The notes: generated by a model from the sequence alone, not told the origin. A DNA stretch of 64,000 bases from Trichomonas vaginalis G3 (GCF_026262505.1 NC_067204.1:12356522-12420521); one strand, 5' to 3'; positions 51,626 to 62,008 are shown, numbered from the stretch's first letter. Made by a program: numbers and translations.

Positions 51626-52045
51626 TTAGAACATTTCTGGGTCAATGTCAATGTTCTCTTCCTCTTTAGGAGTAAACACTGGCTTAGACTCTAATAGCTG
51701 TTTACCCAATTTACCTTGAACTTCTACAACTTTAGACTCATAATATTCATAGTCGTCTGCTTTCTTTGGTTCATAAGGTATAACAAGTTTGTATGCTTTA
51801 CCTTCTTCGAGTTTTGAGAACCTTCTGTCAAAACTTTCTTTGACTGCTAACAAACCTTCTATGTCTAAGTCTTCAAATTTCGCACCATTTTTAGTCACAA
51901 CAGCAAACTTAACTGGTTCGATGTTCCAAACTTTGCTGAATGAAGACTTTTCAAAATGGTAGAAGTAAACATTCAAATATGTGAATGGGTCTAGTTCTTC
52001 TTTAAGTCCTGACATGTACTTGTTTACTGAGATGAATTTTGTCAT
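51626..52045 (-). CDS. hypothetical element protein
   Basis: A 139-aa open frame: MTKFISVNKYMSGLKEELDP, FAVVTKNGAKFEDLDIEGLL, YKLVIPYEPKKADDYEYYES, ending acidic (EENIDIDPEMF). Family unknown. It stands immediately downstream of the SF3 helicase on the same strand, so it may belong to DNA replication (for example a single-strand binding protein); inference from position only. Confidence 0.55.
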   Translation of the reverse strand: MTKFISVNKYMSGLKEELDPFTYLNVYFYHFEKSSFSKVWNIEPVKFAVVTKNGAKFEDLDIEGLLAVKESFDRRFSKLEEGKAYKLVIPYEPKKADDYEYYESKVVEVQGKLGKQLLESKPVFTPKEEENIDIDPEMF

Positions 52046-52084
52046 CTTTTCTATCGGATAAAAAAAAATATTTTTTTTAAAAAT

Positions 52085-53318
52085 TTACTCAGAAAAATTT
52101 TTCTTTGTATATACACCATTCTGAACATCTAAAAGACTTTTGACATTTGCCAAGAATGTTCGTTTAGACGCTGTCATATAACCATACTCTTGACAATATT
52201 GTTTATACGAATCGTACAATGACCTTTCATCTAAACACTCAAAGTCAGTTTCATCTATGAACAGTTCATATACACTCTTGTTTGCTTCTAACAATGTTTG
52301 TCTCTCTTCGGTATGTGGAATTTGTCTTGGATTGAACTTTGAAATATCTAATGTCATAAAATATGAGAACAAGTGGTTGTAAAAGTCAGATGTCAAAGTT
52401 TCTGCTAAGTCGTCAAAATATTCTGTATCTTGCATATGAGCTTCTGACGTTCTGACAACTACATATCTTCTGTCAGAACTTTCTAACTTCATCGGAACAG
52501 CATTGTTTGAAACCATAACGAAGTTTGCAACATTTTCACAAACTCTTTGGTCTTTATATTTTCTTTCAACAACTCCAACTTTGTCTGTTATAAGACTCTT
52601 CAAAGCATCTGAGTTCAAAAACTTTTGTTGTATCTATACTTTGAAGTTCGTTACATACTATAAGTTTCATATTCTCTATTGAAGAGTTAAATTACCGCAG
52701 ATGTTTTCTAAGTTTGTCATATTCGGGTTCGAATAACCTTCTAACAGTTTGCAAAGATATCTGTAAAGAAAGTGTTCTTACCTGTTCCTTGTTTTCCAAT
52801 TATAATGAGAGCAGTTTCATTTTTAGCACTTGGATGTTGTAAGATGTTTGCAAACCAACATAAGATATACTCATAGACTCTTTCGTTTCCATTGCATATA
52901 ATTTCTTTGACATGGTCTAACCAAGCTTCTATTATTTTCTTTCCATTCTACTTGTTCATATTTATATCCAGTGAAGATAGAATAGAAGTTTGGAGAAGGT
53001 GTATAAAACTTTTATACCACGAACTGAAAAATCTTCTAACTTTGACAATAAGATATCCCAAGCATCTAACATCTTCATGCCAACTTGTACAACTTTTATT
53101 TTCTTAAGTTTCTGTCTACATTCTTGTTCTGAAACTATTGTTGCTCTTGGTTTGTTAAAGACTACATCCCATTCTTTCATAACATAACATTCTGGGGCAG
53201 AGTCGACATAAATGACTAAACGTTTCAAATTCTCGACTGCTTTGTTATAGTCTCGAAATGGACACATATTTCTGAACGCTTGGAAGTCATAAAAATCTGA
53301 AACATCTATTCTGTACAT
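52085..53318 (-). pseudogene. superfamily 3 helicase, D5-like (element B)
   Basis: The N-terminal part starts MYRIDVSDFYDFQAFRNMCP. The ATPase core shows Walker A GKQGTGKNTFFTDI (about 52,770) and, downstream, NVANFVMVSNNAVPMKLESS with DRRYVVVRTS, the motif C/arginine region of SF3 helicases. The end is a winged-helix-like part (LYDSYKQYCQEYGYMTASKR). SF3 helicases drive replication of virophages, NCLDVs and some Polinton-like viruses. The gene is broken. Confidence 0.88.
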
Positions 53319-53347
53319 TTTTATAAAAATAAAAAAAAATATTTTTT

Positions 53348-54153
53348 TTATTCTTGAGCTATTTGTTGCATTTGTTGTTCTTGAGCTATTTGTTGTTCTT
53401 GAGCTATTTGTTGTTGAAGTTGTTCTTGTAATACAATACTTTCACCAGTTGCATCTTCCAATTCGAAACTTTCTGCCGTCATTGACAAATACATAGGACA
53501 TAAAAGTTTTACAGGAACAAAGTTTGCGTCAACTAAGGTTAAGTTTATGTTTGCTAAAGTGTTTGAGTTTACTAAAGCTGAAAACTCTGCATTCGAATGA
53601 ACAATAGGCAAACCAGCAGAGAAAGTATTATTTATACGCATAAGTATCTTTTGGTCATAGTAGTTTCTGTCGACATTCGAATAACACTTTGAACCTAAGT
53701 TGAAACAATATATAAAATAGGTGTACTTAAAGTCAATGGAACAGACATTCCTTGTATGACACCTTTTCCTGTTATAGGAAACTGTTGGTAGTAAAAACCA
53801 GATATAAGTTTTGTATTATAGCTCATATTGTTTATAGTAAACTCAGTCGGACATCCAAACATAATGAAACCTGCTCTAGTTGCAGCACATGTTACACTCG
53901 TCCTTAAAGTATTAAATAAGTCAACAAAACCTGTTGGTGGTATATCTGAGTAAGTATCTTCAAAGGAGTATTTTTTACCATTCACAACAATAAAATCTTC
54001 TGGTGTCAAAAGAGCAAAACAAGCTTTAGTCGTCATTGTGTTTAAGGTTAGTTTACAATATCGTCCTTGAGGACTTTGTAAGTTTGTTGTTATAGAATTA
54101 TATGACTCAGGGTTTTTAGTCGTAATAGTATAAACCATTGTGTCTTCTGCCAT
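53348..54153 (-). pseudogene. penton/minor capsid candidate (element B)
   Basis: Begins MAEDTMVYTITTKNPESYNS, continues as beta-rich sequence (RYCKLTLNTMTTKACFALL, AGFIMFGCPTEFTINNMSYN), and ends with a Q-rich tail of QEQQIAQ repeats after LLCPMYLSMTAESFELE. Size (about 265 codons), beta-rich content and position two genes from the capsid gene fit a single-jelly-roll penton protein. No profile search was possible. Broken. Confidence 0.5.
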
Positions 54154-54176
54154 TTTACTTAGCAAATAAATTTTAA

Positions 54177-54433
54177 TGAAATGTTGTGGTCGTCAAATAT
54201 TTTTATAACGTCTGGGAAACTATATTTTAAGTTCAACGTTTCACCTCCTTTCATAACGTATATCTTGTCAATGACATTATATAAACACCACAGCAACTAA
54301 CGTCGGGTTCTATTTCTTTGATGTTTATATCGTCTGCCTCTGTCAAAAGTTTCAATAGTTCTTTCAAAACTTCATGAGGTGCAATGACATATGAGTTCAC
54401 TTTTACAGGGTTGTGTTCGACCAAGTTTAACAT
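54177..54433 (-). pseudogene. small element protein, unknown
   Basis: MLNLVEHNPVKVNSYVIAPH, LKELLKLLTEADDINIKEIE then a Cys pair (DVSCCGVYI). Too short to classify. Lies between the penton candidate and the next minus-strand gene. Broken. Confidence 0.4.
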
Positions 54434-54438
54434 TATAC

Positions 54439-54738
54439 CTAAAGCTTGACAAATCTTCTCCTGAGTTTGAAGTTTGTTTTCAGTTGTTGGTAGTCGTTTC
54501 GAATATCTGCAACAGAACTTAAGTCTCTGCTAACTTCAGGGTATGTTGGTTGTTCTTTTACAGGAACAATTGTTATACCATCTTCGTCTTCGTATGGTTT
54601 CCCCACTTCAACATCTCTTTCTTTGACATTGACAATAACATTTTGACTGTTTGTTTGAGTTGGTGAATTTAACTTCACATCTGCCACCGCCATTAAACCT
54701 TTTGAAACACTTACGCTTCTATTTTTCGGAAATGACAT
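54439..54738 (-). CDS. 99-aa element protein, unknown
   Basis: MSFPKNRSVSVSKGLMAVAD, NVIVNVKERDVEVGKPYEDE, ending RNDYQQLKTNFKLRRRFVKL. The ATG at 54,738 sits 18 bases from the divergent start at 54,757. The acidic middle and basic helix end suggest a scaffold or DNA-binding accessory, but nothing is recognised. Confidence 0.5.
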   Translation of the reverse strand: MSFPKNRSVSVSKGLMAVADVKLNSPTQTNSQNVIVNVKERDVEVGKPYEDEDGITIVPVKEQPTYPEVSRDLSSVADIRNDYQQLKTNFKLRRRFVKL

Positions 54739-54756
54739 TTTACTTAGAATAAAAAG
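54739..54756. promoter_or_regulatory. 18-bp divergent start region
   Basis: TTTACTTAGAATAAAAAG separates two opposite ATGs. With TTTTACTTAG also before the gene at 54,153 and ATTTTTACNNA before others, it looks like an element-specific initiator used on both strands. Confidence 0.4.
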
Positions 54757-55176
54757 ATGGACGTATTCGAGTATCTCTTCGAATTGAAGCAGAACAAAGT
54801 TTACACACACAAACAATACAAATACATTGACAGAATAGTTCTTTATACAAACAATGGAAAATGTTATAGAATAGCAGTCTTTGCTGAACCAAAATATTTT
54901 CATAAAGCAAAGAAAGTTGGTATAACTGAAATGGTGAAAGTTCTTGAAGCAGACAAAAATATAACAACAAAACTTACAGATATTTCTAAAGGTAAGTTTA
55001 TAATACAATTTTATGTCAAAACTGGCGTACTGTCAATATTTGACGGAGAGAAGTCAGTTCAAGAACAACTTACTGACCTGCTGCCAAAATCTGCTCGATG
55101 GAAGCTGTCGTTATGCCAATCTGAGGAGCCCCAGCAGGTTTCATCGAACGAATCTTCAAAAGAGCATCTTCCGTGA
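54757..55176 (+). CDS. hypothetical element protein overlapping the capsid gene end
   Basis: MDVFEYLFELKQNKVYTHKQ, YRIAVFAEPKYFHKAKKVGI, KFIIQFYVKTGVLSIFDGEK. About the first 105 residues are plausible protein. The last 35 run antisense over the 3' end of the capsid gene (55,070-55,176), so the natural end may be earlier. Family unknown. Confidence 0.5.
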   Translation: MDVFEYLFELKQNKVYTHKQYKYIDRIVLYTNNGKCYRIAVFAEPKYFHKAKKVGITEMVKVLEADKNITTKLTDISKGKFIIQFYVKTGVLSIFDGEKSVQEQLTDLLPKSARWKLSLCQSEEPQQVSSNESSKEHLP

Positions 55177-56673
55177 AAAGTGCTATTGGTTTTGTAAACT
55201 TCTTTGCTTTCAATTCATCTGGACCGTCTCTGTCACCAGTATATTGTATTTGTACAGTACCAACAGTTGAAATACCACCCATAAAGTCTTCTGAGTCAGC
55301 AAATGGAATGCCAAGCCAAAAGTTTGAACGGTCTCCATTTGTATATTGAGTTTTTTGACCTCCTGTATGAGTCCATACTTTCACATATGGCATAATAGAA
55401 CTTTGCATTTCAGGGTTAATGGTTGTTGTGAAGTTGTTGTTAAAGTTCATAGCATCTAATGTCAAGTTGTATGACCTCATATCCTCAACTGTAGAATATT
55501 CTTCTCTTGGATAATATTTGCCATCTATGTTTATATGATATTTAATACCGGGTTGTAGAAACAAGAATAGTCATTTATAGTTCGTCTGAACAGTACAAAC
55601 ATAGTATCTGCATGTTTCATTGCAGTTGTTAAAGCAATATCTGTTCTTGCACCTGGGTCAGCACTTTGGTTTCCAACTTCACCTGCAAAGTCTTTGACAG
55701 ATATTTGGTGTATAGGGAACATAAGTGGAACTGCAATATATTTGGCAGCTAAAGCATTTGAAATATCTGGGTCCAACATATAGACTGCAAGTCTGCTTTC
55801 TATTCTCTTGCATTCAAACTTTTCGCATGTGAACTTAACTGGGTCCCAAGCAGTTCCAGCAGCATTGAAATAATAGTTTACTTCAGTGTTGAGGTTTGAG
55901 AAACCAAAGTCTAAGTCAACTTTGTCTTTGCAAAATTCGGCGAATGATTGATTTGTTCCCTCTACGTCTGTAATAGTGAATGGGTCTTGTGTTGGTGCAA
56001 TGACTAAGTTATTTTTGCTTGGAGTAAGTTCAATAGAAATTTTTCCTGCCCAGTTTGGCAAGTATCTTAAAAACCTGAAGATGAGGAAAGATGACAAAGG
56101 AACTCTAAGTTTCAGTTTTACTTTAGTTACTGCTGCTGCAGTTTGTCCAGAAAGGTTAACATAAACTCCTGGAACGTTAGGGTCAAGTCTTCTTATTTTC
56201 TCAATAGTTGCATATTGGTCTGTTTGTTCTCTAGCTTGTGGTTGTACTGAGTTTCTCAAAGCGAACCATTCATAGTTTGCCCATGTTACTGTTTGAACTA
56301 AGTCAGAGTTAGAATATATCTTATATCCCATGAAAACTTCTGGAGCATATTGGTATCCGACATAGAAAATTCCATTGCAACCTTTCTTGTCAGACAACTT
56401 GGCAGAAGGTTTTATTTCAATGTCTTGTTCCACGTATAAGAATGAGTTGTCAATAGAAATTATATGAAACCTGTCGCAAGCAATATCTACTGTTGTTGAA
56501 GAACCTTCACCAAACTCACCTACATTTCCATAAGAAACAGCAGTTGTATATTCGTAAGTTCCAGGAACTATTTCTGACCTTCTAATGGCATTGTCGCATT
56601 CGTTATACCATTCGGAAACATTTCCATTCATGGCATCCAAAACTGTTGGCGTTATATTCTGAGCGGCGTACAT
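55070..56673 (-). pseudogene. major capsid protein, double jelly-roll type (element B)
   Basis: About 530 codons. Beta-rich blocks: YEYTTAVSYGNVGEFGEGSS, NGIFYVGYQYAPEVFMGYKI, KVKLKLRVPLSSFLIFRFLR, YLPNWAGKISIELTPSKNNL, RRTINDYSCFYNP, and a C-terminal part with SFWLGIPF-like SNFWLGIPFADSEDF and VQIQYTGDRDGPDELK. Length, composition and neighbours fit the Polinton major capsid protein; the related element A gene is at 11,021. Broken, with few interruptions. Confidence 0.75.
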
Positions 56674-56740
56674 TTCATATGGGTAAAAATATAGAATAGT
56701 TGGATTTATTTGTCATAATAGAACCCACGTGGACCAAGCT

Positions 56741-58576
56741 TTACTTTCTTCCTGGCTGAGTTTTTAACTCTTCTTTTCCTTCATTGCCACTACTTTCACT
56801 AGATGAAGTTACTTCTTCACTACTTTCACTTTGTTCTACTCTTCTCTTCTTCTTTGGTGTCGCTTTTGGTAACATGCCCTCTGCTTCAAGTTGTTGCATC
56901 TTTGCATCATGTTCATCTAGTATGTTGCAAATTTCACGTGTCCTTTTTGCCTTTAGGCTCTGGTCGCCCATCTCAGGTATCCTATATCCTAGAAAGATTT
57001 CGTCATAGTTTGTATTTGAGTCTTCGCGTATTGTTTGCATGACTCTTTCCTGAGTTTCCGGTTCAAGCTCTTCAAATATAGCTTGTCCATATGGAATAAA
57101 CTTGTTTCCAAATATATGTTTTTGTAGCCATTCTGTTTTTCTTTCCATGTTACCAACAATATCTTTTGTGAATGGGAAAGCTTTTACCCAACGTTTCAGG
57201 CTTGGGTCATTTATTTCTGTAGTTGGTTTTATTTTGTCAAGGAACATGTTTTTCAATACTAACATTTCATTTGGTACTGTCCATTTGAGTTTTCTTAAAT
57301 ATTCATCCCTTCTCGGTTCATTGTCTGCAAAGTAAATTTTTATGACATTTTGTAAACTTTCGTTTGCAAGGTCATGTACAATAGGTTCTCTTCCTTCTCT
57401 ATCCCTAACTTTCTTTCTAAACTCTTCACCAAATATACCATCTTTATGGTTCTGTGTAGTTCTTTGAGATAAATGTTCTAGAACGTCAGGTGTTATATTT
57501 CCATCAGCCATGTTCATTTCATACTGGTCCAAAATATCTGCATGTTTCATATCTTTCAATGGCATTAAAGCCGCGCTGAAAAATACCAGCTATATCTGGT
57601 TCACCATTCACTTCCATTGCGTCTACAACTTCTTGGAATTGTGGTTGTAAGTTTATGAACCACCTATCCGGGTTAGCTTTATGACCCCATCTCATTGTAG
57701 TTCCATAGTCTGCAGAAACAAAAGTAGGTTTGTTTCCATATTGGTTAGGTTCTGAATGAACTTTAAACAATGTTTCATTTTTATATGTTTTGTTGAAATT
57801 TAACCTTTTATTTTCACCGAGTTCAGCCAAAGATTGAACGTTATATGGTCGTAAGTAAAAAGGGTTATTGTATTTGTGTACATTTTCTTTCAGTACTTCC
57901 ATTCTATGCTGAATATTTTCATCTGGTGTTGGAGTCTTTGTATGTCGGCAAACATTTTTCGATATTCTTCTACCATGTCAGCCGAATTTTTCTTAGACTC
58001 TTGGAAAGATTCCATATTCACCTCATACTCTTGTTGAGGGTCAAGATTTTTCGGCTGTTCCAATCTTCATCTAGTTCTGTGAAGTTAGTTTCCAAAGGAG
58101 GACTTGTTCGTTCCTTCAGGCTCTTCTAGCTGTTGTTGCTGAACTATTTCTTCCATGTCTGGTTGTATCTGAACTTCTTCCTGTGGAGTTTCTTGTACCT
58201 CATCTGCTGGCATTTCATATATTCCGAGACCGTTTTTAACAAGTTCCCTATCTAAGTCATCCGGACTCATAAACCTTTCTTCTTTCGTTCCGTCTCTATT
58301 TTTTACGCGTTTCATGAAGAGAGTTGAATTGTCATTTAGCTCTGACACCAAATATCTCGGAGTAAATTCAGTCATGTCATTTGGATGATATGCTATTAAA
58401 TCATATCCCTTAGCGAGCTTGTATTTTCCAGGTTTGAAATTATATCCCATTTGGTGCTGAGCCATAAAGCTAAATAGGTTCGGGTCAGTATTTCCTTCCT
58501 TGAACTTTCTAATAGCTTCTTTATATCTGTCACTAAAGTCAAGAGTAGCTGGGTAACCATAGTCTTCTTTAAGCAT
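56741..58576 (-). pseudogene. large structural-region gene(s), unknown family (element B)
   Basis: Contains MLKEDYGYPATLDFSDRYKE, YDLIAYHPNDMTEFTPRYLV (upstream part), YNNPFYLRPYNVQSLAELGE, NPDRWFINLQPQFQEVVDAM (middle) and ILDQYEMNMADGNITPDVLE, ending in a KKKRRVEQSESSEE nuclear-signal-like basic/acidic tail. It may be more than one gene. It lies between the capsid gene and the coiled-coil gene, all on one strand, hence probably virion or assembly. Broken. Confidence 0.5.
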
Positions 58577-58578
58577 TT

Positions 58579-60114
58579 TTAAGAAATCTTGGTTTCCTTG
58601 TTCTCTACTTCTTTTATGTCCTTGCTCTGTTTGTGGTTGTTGCTGTGCAGTGTTTTGAACTGTTGGTTGTGGAGGTGGTTGTTGTGCTGGTTGTTGTTGT
58701 GGTGCAGTGTTTTGAACTGTTGGTTTTGGTGCAGGGTTTTGAACTGTTGGTTGTTGTGTTGGTTTTGAACTGTTGGTTGTTGTGTTGGTTTTGGTGCAGG
58801 GTTTTGAACTGTTGGTTGTTGTGTTGGTTTTGGTGCAGGGTTTTGAACTGTTGGTTGTGGTTGTTGTTGTGCAGGGTTTTGAACTGTTGGTTGTTGTGTT
58901 GGTTTTGGTGCATGCCTGTGTCTGTGTCCATGTGACGATGTAAATGTTCTAGGTAGTCCTGGTGCAGGTGCTTCTCTTGGAGGGTTTGGTGGTATATAAG
59001 TTCCACTAGCTAGTATATAAGTTCCACCAGCTGGTATATAAGTTCCACCAGCTGGCACATATGTTCCATCTGCAGCATAGTGTCCTACCTGACTTTTCGT
59101 TTTTAAGAAAGCATTTACTAGGTCTGTTTTGGTCTGTTGTAACTCTTTTTCTTGACTTTCCACAACAGTTGCTCTAACGGCGTCATAGGCATTTTGAACT
59201 GCCTGTCTCGTTGTTGCATCTGTTATTTTCGTTATATTTTGTGCTACTTCTTTTAACTCTTTGTCGAAACCTTCAGACTTCAGTTTCTTTCCAGATGAGA
59301 AGTCGTTCACTTGTTTCACCTTACTATGAAGAGCTTCGAAGGCGTTCTTAAAGTCAGCATTTGTTAAAGCTTCATTTGAACTGTCTTCATCCGCTTGTAT
59401 TTTTGTCCTTATTGACCCTATAAGCTGGGCTGCTTTAGCGTTGGCTTGGGCATCTAACCAGTCATTGTTAGCTTTTATATATTCTGCGCTTTTCATTGCC
59501 TTTTGCATGGCTGCGTCGTTATTTTTACTTTCTTGTGCTAAGTTTTCATACTGTACGGTTTGGTTTTGCAACTGTAAAAGTTTTTCTGCCTTTACATTTG
59601 CTTCAACTTCTTTTTTATACTCATCGCTATCCATATATGTCTTCAGGGCTTTTTGTTTTATCTCTTCATCTTTCAGTACTTTATATTGAGTAGTATGGTT
59701 TTTCAAATTTATGACATCTTGTTCCATTTTTGCTACTTCTGCTGCTTTTTCTGACACTTTTTTCGCATATTCCTCTGTACTTAGTTCTTTCAGTTGTTCT
59801 TCTTTCTTCTTTTTCTCTACGTTTAACTCATTGAGTTTCTTTGTGTGTCTGTCATATTCTAGTTTCTTTTCGTTTTCACTTATTTGCTTCTGTATGTCTA
59901 TGTTTGACTTTTTGACATCTGTTATTTGATTTTTGAGTGAACTCAAATTCATTTGACTTTGAGGGTTATAGGCTGTTCCGTCTGCAGCTCCACCATAGCC
60001 TGCCATTTTCGCTAAAAGTGCCGCTCTTAAACCTCCACTCTGTGCACCAAGAACTCGGTTTAAAAGCATAGGATTGCTTGACATTTGTTGCAACATAGTG
60101 GGGTCATTCAGCAT
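58579..60114 (-). pseudogene. coiled-coil protein with proline-rich repeats (element B)
   Basis: From MLNDPTMLQQMSSNPMLLNR (a D-P-x-M-L ... N-P motif recalling STI1/ubiquilin helices) through NLSSLKNQITDVKKSNIDIQ and a long E/K/Q/A coiled coil to a G-T-Y-I-P-A-G 7-residue repeat (about 59,000-59,070) and a 13-residue NPAPKPTQQPTVQ repeat (about 58,700-58,915). Large coiled-coil genes beside the capsid are common in trichomonad Polintons. The repeat region varies and is broken. Confidence 0.6.
58700..58915 (-). repeat. 39-bp coding repeat (NPAPKPTQQPTVQ)
   Basis: Plus-strand unit GGTTTTGAACTGTTGGTTGT plus TGTGTTGGTTTTGGTGCAG, 39 bases, about five copies with partial units, giving a 13-residue Pro/Gln repeat on the minus strand. 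Confidence 0.85.
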
Positions 60115-60440
60115 TTGTTGTTGCAACTGTTGTGTGTGGTGTCAGTTTTACTATTGGATGTTTCAATGCTCCCTTCCTCTTACGTATATTCTTACGTAGC
60201 TTACGTGGCATTTTAAGTGAAGTATAAAACGGTTTTTGACAGATGTTTATATGACACTTTCTCCGGTTTATAGGACCTCTCTCATATTCTATCTTGTCAT
60301 ATCTAAACTCATAGTCATGTATGTCCTCTAACCATCTCATAACGGTTTCCAAACCACTTTTATCGGATGTAAAGTAAAAGCATGGACAGTTATGTAAAAC
60401 GTCTAAAGTTTCTAAAGAGTCTCTCAAAGTCCAGTCTACT
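60104..60440 (-). pseudogene. 3' half of the adenine methyltransferase, inverted copy
   Basis: Carries DSLETLDVLHNCPCFYFTSD, GLETVMRWLEDIHDYEFRY and YERGPINRRKCH, matching the C-terminal third of the left-end methyltransferase in opposite orientation. This shows that the terminal repeats once included this gene. Past the homology a short basic start, MPRKLRKNIRKRKGALKHP, is seen upstream of the coiled-coil gene. Confidence 0.85.
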
Positions 60441-60441
60441 T

Positions 60442-61088
60442 AGGTCAGGTGAGTGGGGCCTCCAGGCACTTCGTGCCCTCTAGCCCTGAAGATGTTTAGT
60501 ATAACTTTGTCCGGACAAGTAAGGGTCTATCGTCGCTACAGGAAAAGTTACAGGCGTTCCAAGGAAGTATACTTTGAGAAGCCTTCTTCTGGGTCGAAAA
60601 CATTATATAATGTTTCGCTTTTCACAAATTATATATGTTTTCATGTTTTGTCACTTTTCTGTCACTTTTCAGGAAAAAACATTTTTATTATATATAAATG
60701 AATTTTACAAAACCACTGTTACCCTTCTTTGGAAATAAGAGTAGATGTAAAGATATTCTATTGAGAGAACTTAAGAAACTACCGAATGGTCTAACATTTG
60801 TAGATTTGTAACGGTGGTTTTGTAAAATTCATTTATATATAATAAAAATGTTTTTTCCTGAAAAGTGACAGAAAAGTGACAAAACATGAAAACATATATA
60901 ATTTGTGAAAAGCGAAACATTATATAATGTTTTCGACCCAGAAGAAGGCTTCTCAAAGTATACTTCCTTGGAACGCCTGTAACTTTTCCTGTAGCGACGA
61001 TAGACCCTTACTTGTCCGGACAAAGTTATACTAAACATCTTCAGGGCTAGAGGGCACGAAGTGCCTGGAGGCCCCACTCACCTGACCT
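60442..61088. repeat. fold-back of terminal repeats at the right end of element B
   Basis: Two arms of about 280 bases, 60,442-60,721 and 60,809-61,088, are near-perfect inverse copies starting AGGTCAGGTGAGTGGGGCC at each outer edge. The 87-base spacer is 5' coding sequence of the methyltransferase (GGAAATAAGAGTAGATGTAA). The right arm is the true right terminal repeat of B; the left arm has left-end orientation. The near-identity points to a recent origin. Confidence 0.92.
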
Positions 61089-61122
61089 TGTATATATATG
61101 AGGAAACTATCTGCGCTATTTC

Positions 61123-61145
61123 AAAAAAAAAAAAAAAAAAAAAAA
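61123..61145. repeat. 23-bp poly-A run beyond element B
   Basis: An uninterrupted A-run between the right flank of element B and the start of the duplicated block (ACTCATGGGG). In the second copy of that block (63,126) only six A are present. Confidence 0.8.
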
Positions 61146-62008
61146 CTCATGGGGACAGTGCGCAGAAAACACCAATTTTAGGACCGCGGGAAGAAGGTTA
61201 TGCATGTTTTCTAAATGCCGGAAAAATAGGGTATAGAAGAATTAATATTTAAAATTGACGTTGTATGAATGCATGCACCCATTAAATTAAATTAAAAAAA
61301 ATTTATTCATTTAACATAATCTGGATTTAATGGTTGATATAATCTTCTTTTTTGATTATGGTCATGATAATTGTATGCTTCGATCTGAACATTATTCATT
61401 TTGGGCTCGGGCTTTAGGTTTTGCTTGTTTTGATTTTTTTCTTTGGATCTTGAATTATCACATACTATTATTCCCCTTGGCCTCGGATTCACTTGATCTA
61501 TTCGCATTAACACATAATTAGTAGCTTCAATAACTCTATTATCTGGTGCAGGATAACATTCTTCTGTTAATTTTTTATCATTAAGGATCTCATCTGGAAT
61601 CTTATATCCAAATACTTTTTCCCACAATGTTTGAGATTTCTGTTTTCTCATGACAAAATTTTTGAGATCTGAAATTCGTTGAATATCTTTTAAGTAGTGC
61701 GGATAGTAGTTGAGAATTTCATTTCCCAATTTTTTGATTAACTCAAAATCTTTTTGAACAGTTTCTCTGTTTGGATGAAACTTTTTAATGTATTCCACAA
61801 AATAAAAGCAAACTGAATCCCATATCCTGAACATTTGAGATGTAAATTCGCCAATATAACGGAATTTTCCCATCCAATGATAATAAAACGAGTAATTAAA
61901 TGAAAAAAAGAGATCCTCTTCGACATTTTCAATATTAGATGACACTATCTGATCGACTTTTGGAATAAACATGTAGTATTCTTTGAGTATATCTCGATAT
62001 AAATCCAT
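61146..62008. repeat. segmental duplication, copy 1 (copy 2 at 63,132-64,000)
   Basis: From ACTCATGGGG onwards the DNA matches 63,132-64,000: a leader with AGTGCGCA, TAGGACC and TAGGGTATAGAA, the TTGACGTTGTATGAATGCAT stretch and the minus-strand gene. Copy 2 has an extra hairpin insert (63,163-63,298). Confidence 0.9.
61307..62008 (-). CDS. trichomonad multi-copy protein of unknown function, copy 1
   Basis: 233 aa, open. MDLYRDILKEYYMFIPKVDQ, YYHWMGKFRYIGEFTSQMFR, KLGNEILNYYPHYLKDIQRI, SQTLWEKVFGYKIPDEILND, PDNRVIEATNYVLMRIDQVN, then a basic low-complexity tail ending YQPLNPDYVK. No known domain recognised; mainly helical. A TCACTTTTT initiator lies 16 bases before the ATG. The second copy is at 63,432. 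Confidence 0.75.
   Translation of the reverse strand: MDLYRDILKEYYMFIPKVDQIVSSNIENVEEDLFFSFNYSFYYHWMGKFRYIGEFTSQMFRIWDSVCFYFVEYIKKFHPNRETVQKDFELIKKLGNEILNYYPHYLKDIQRISDLKNFVMRKQKSQTLWEKVFGYKIPDEILNDKKLTEECYPAPDNRVIEATNYVLMRIDQVNPRPRGIIVCDNSRSKEKNQNKQNLKPEPKMNNVQIEAYNYHDHNQKRRLYQPLNPDYVK

Larger units (their letters stand above)
37338..61088. mobile_element. Polinton/Maverick element B, complete span, decayed
   Basis: A 23.75-kb element bounded by inverted copies of AGTGGGGCCTCCAGGC at both ends. It encodes integrase, HerA/A32-like packaging ATPase, major capsid protein, penton candidate, phage-like fibre, SF3 helicase, adenine methyltransferase, HNH endonuclease and KilA-N proteins. Several genes are open end to end while roughly a dozen others are broken, so it is an inactive fossil, probably less decayed than element A. 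Tandem repeats have invaded its middle (45.7-50.1 kb), and its right end carries a nearly perfect fold-back. Confidence 0.9.

Noticed and set aside
58633-58935. Plus-strand frame rich in V/L/W/C (VVVQCFELLVLVQGFELLVV)
   Set aside because: It is the antisense of the proline/glutamine repeat region of the minus-strand gene.
60453-60701. 82-codon ORF repeated in inverse at 60,829-61,077
   Set aside because: It lies wholly inside the terminal inverted repeat; identity reflects the fold-back, not a protein.
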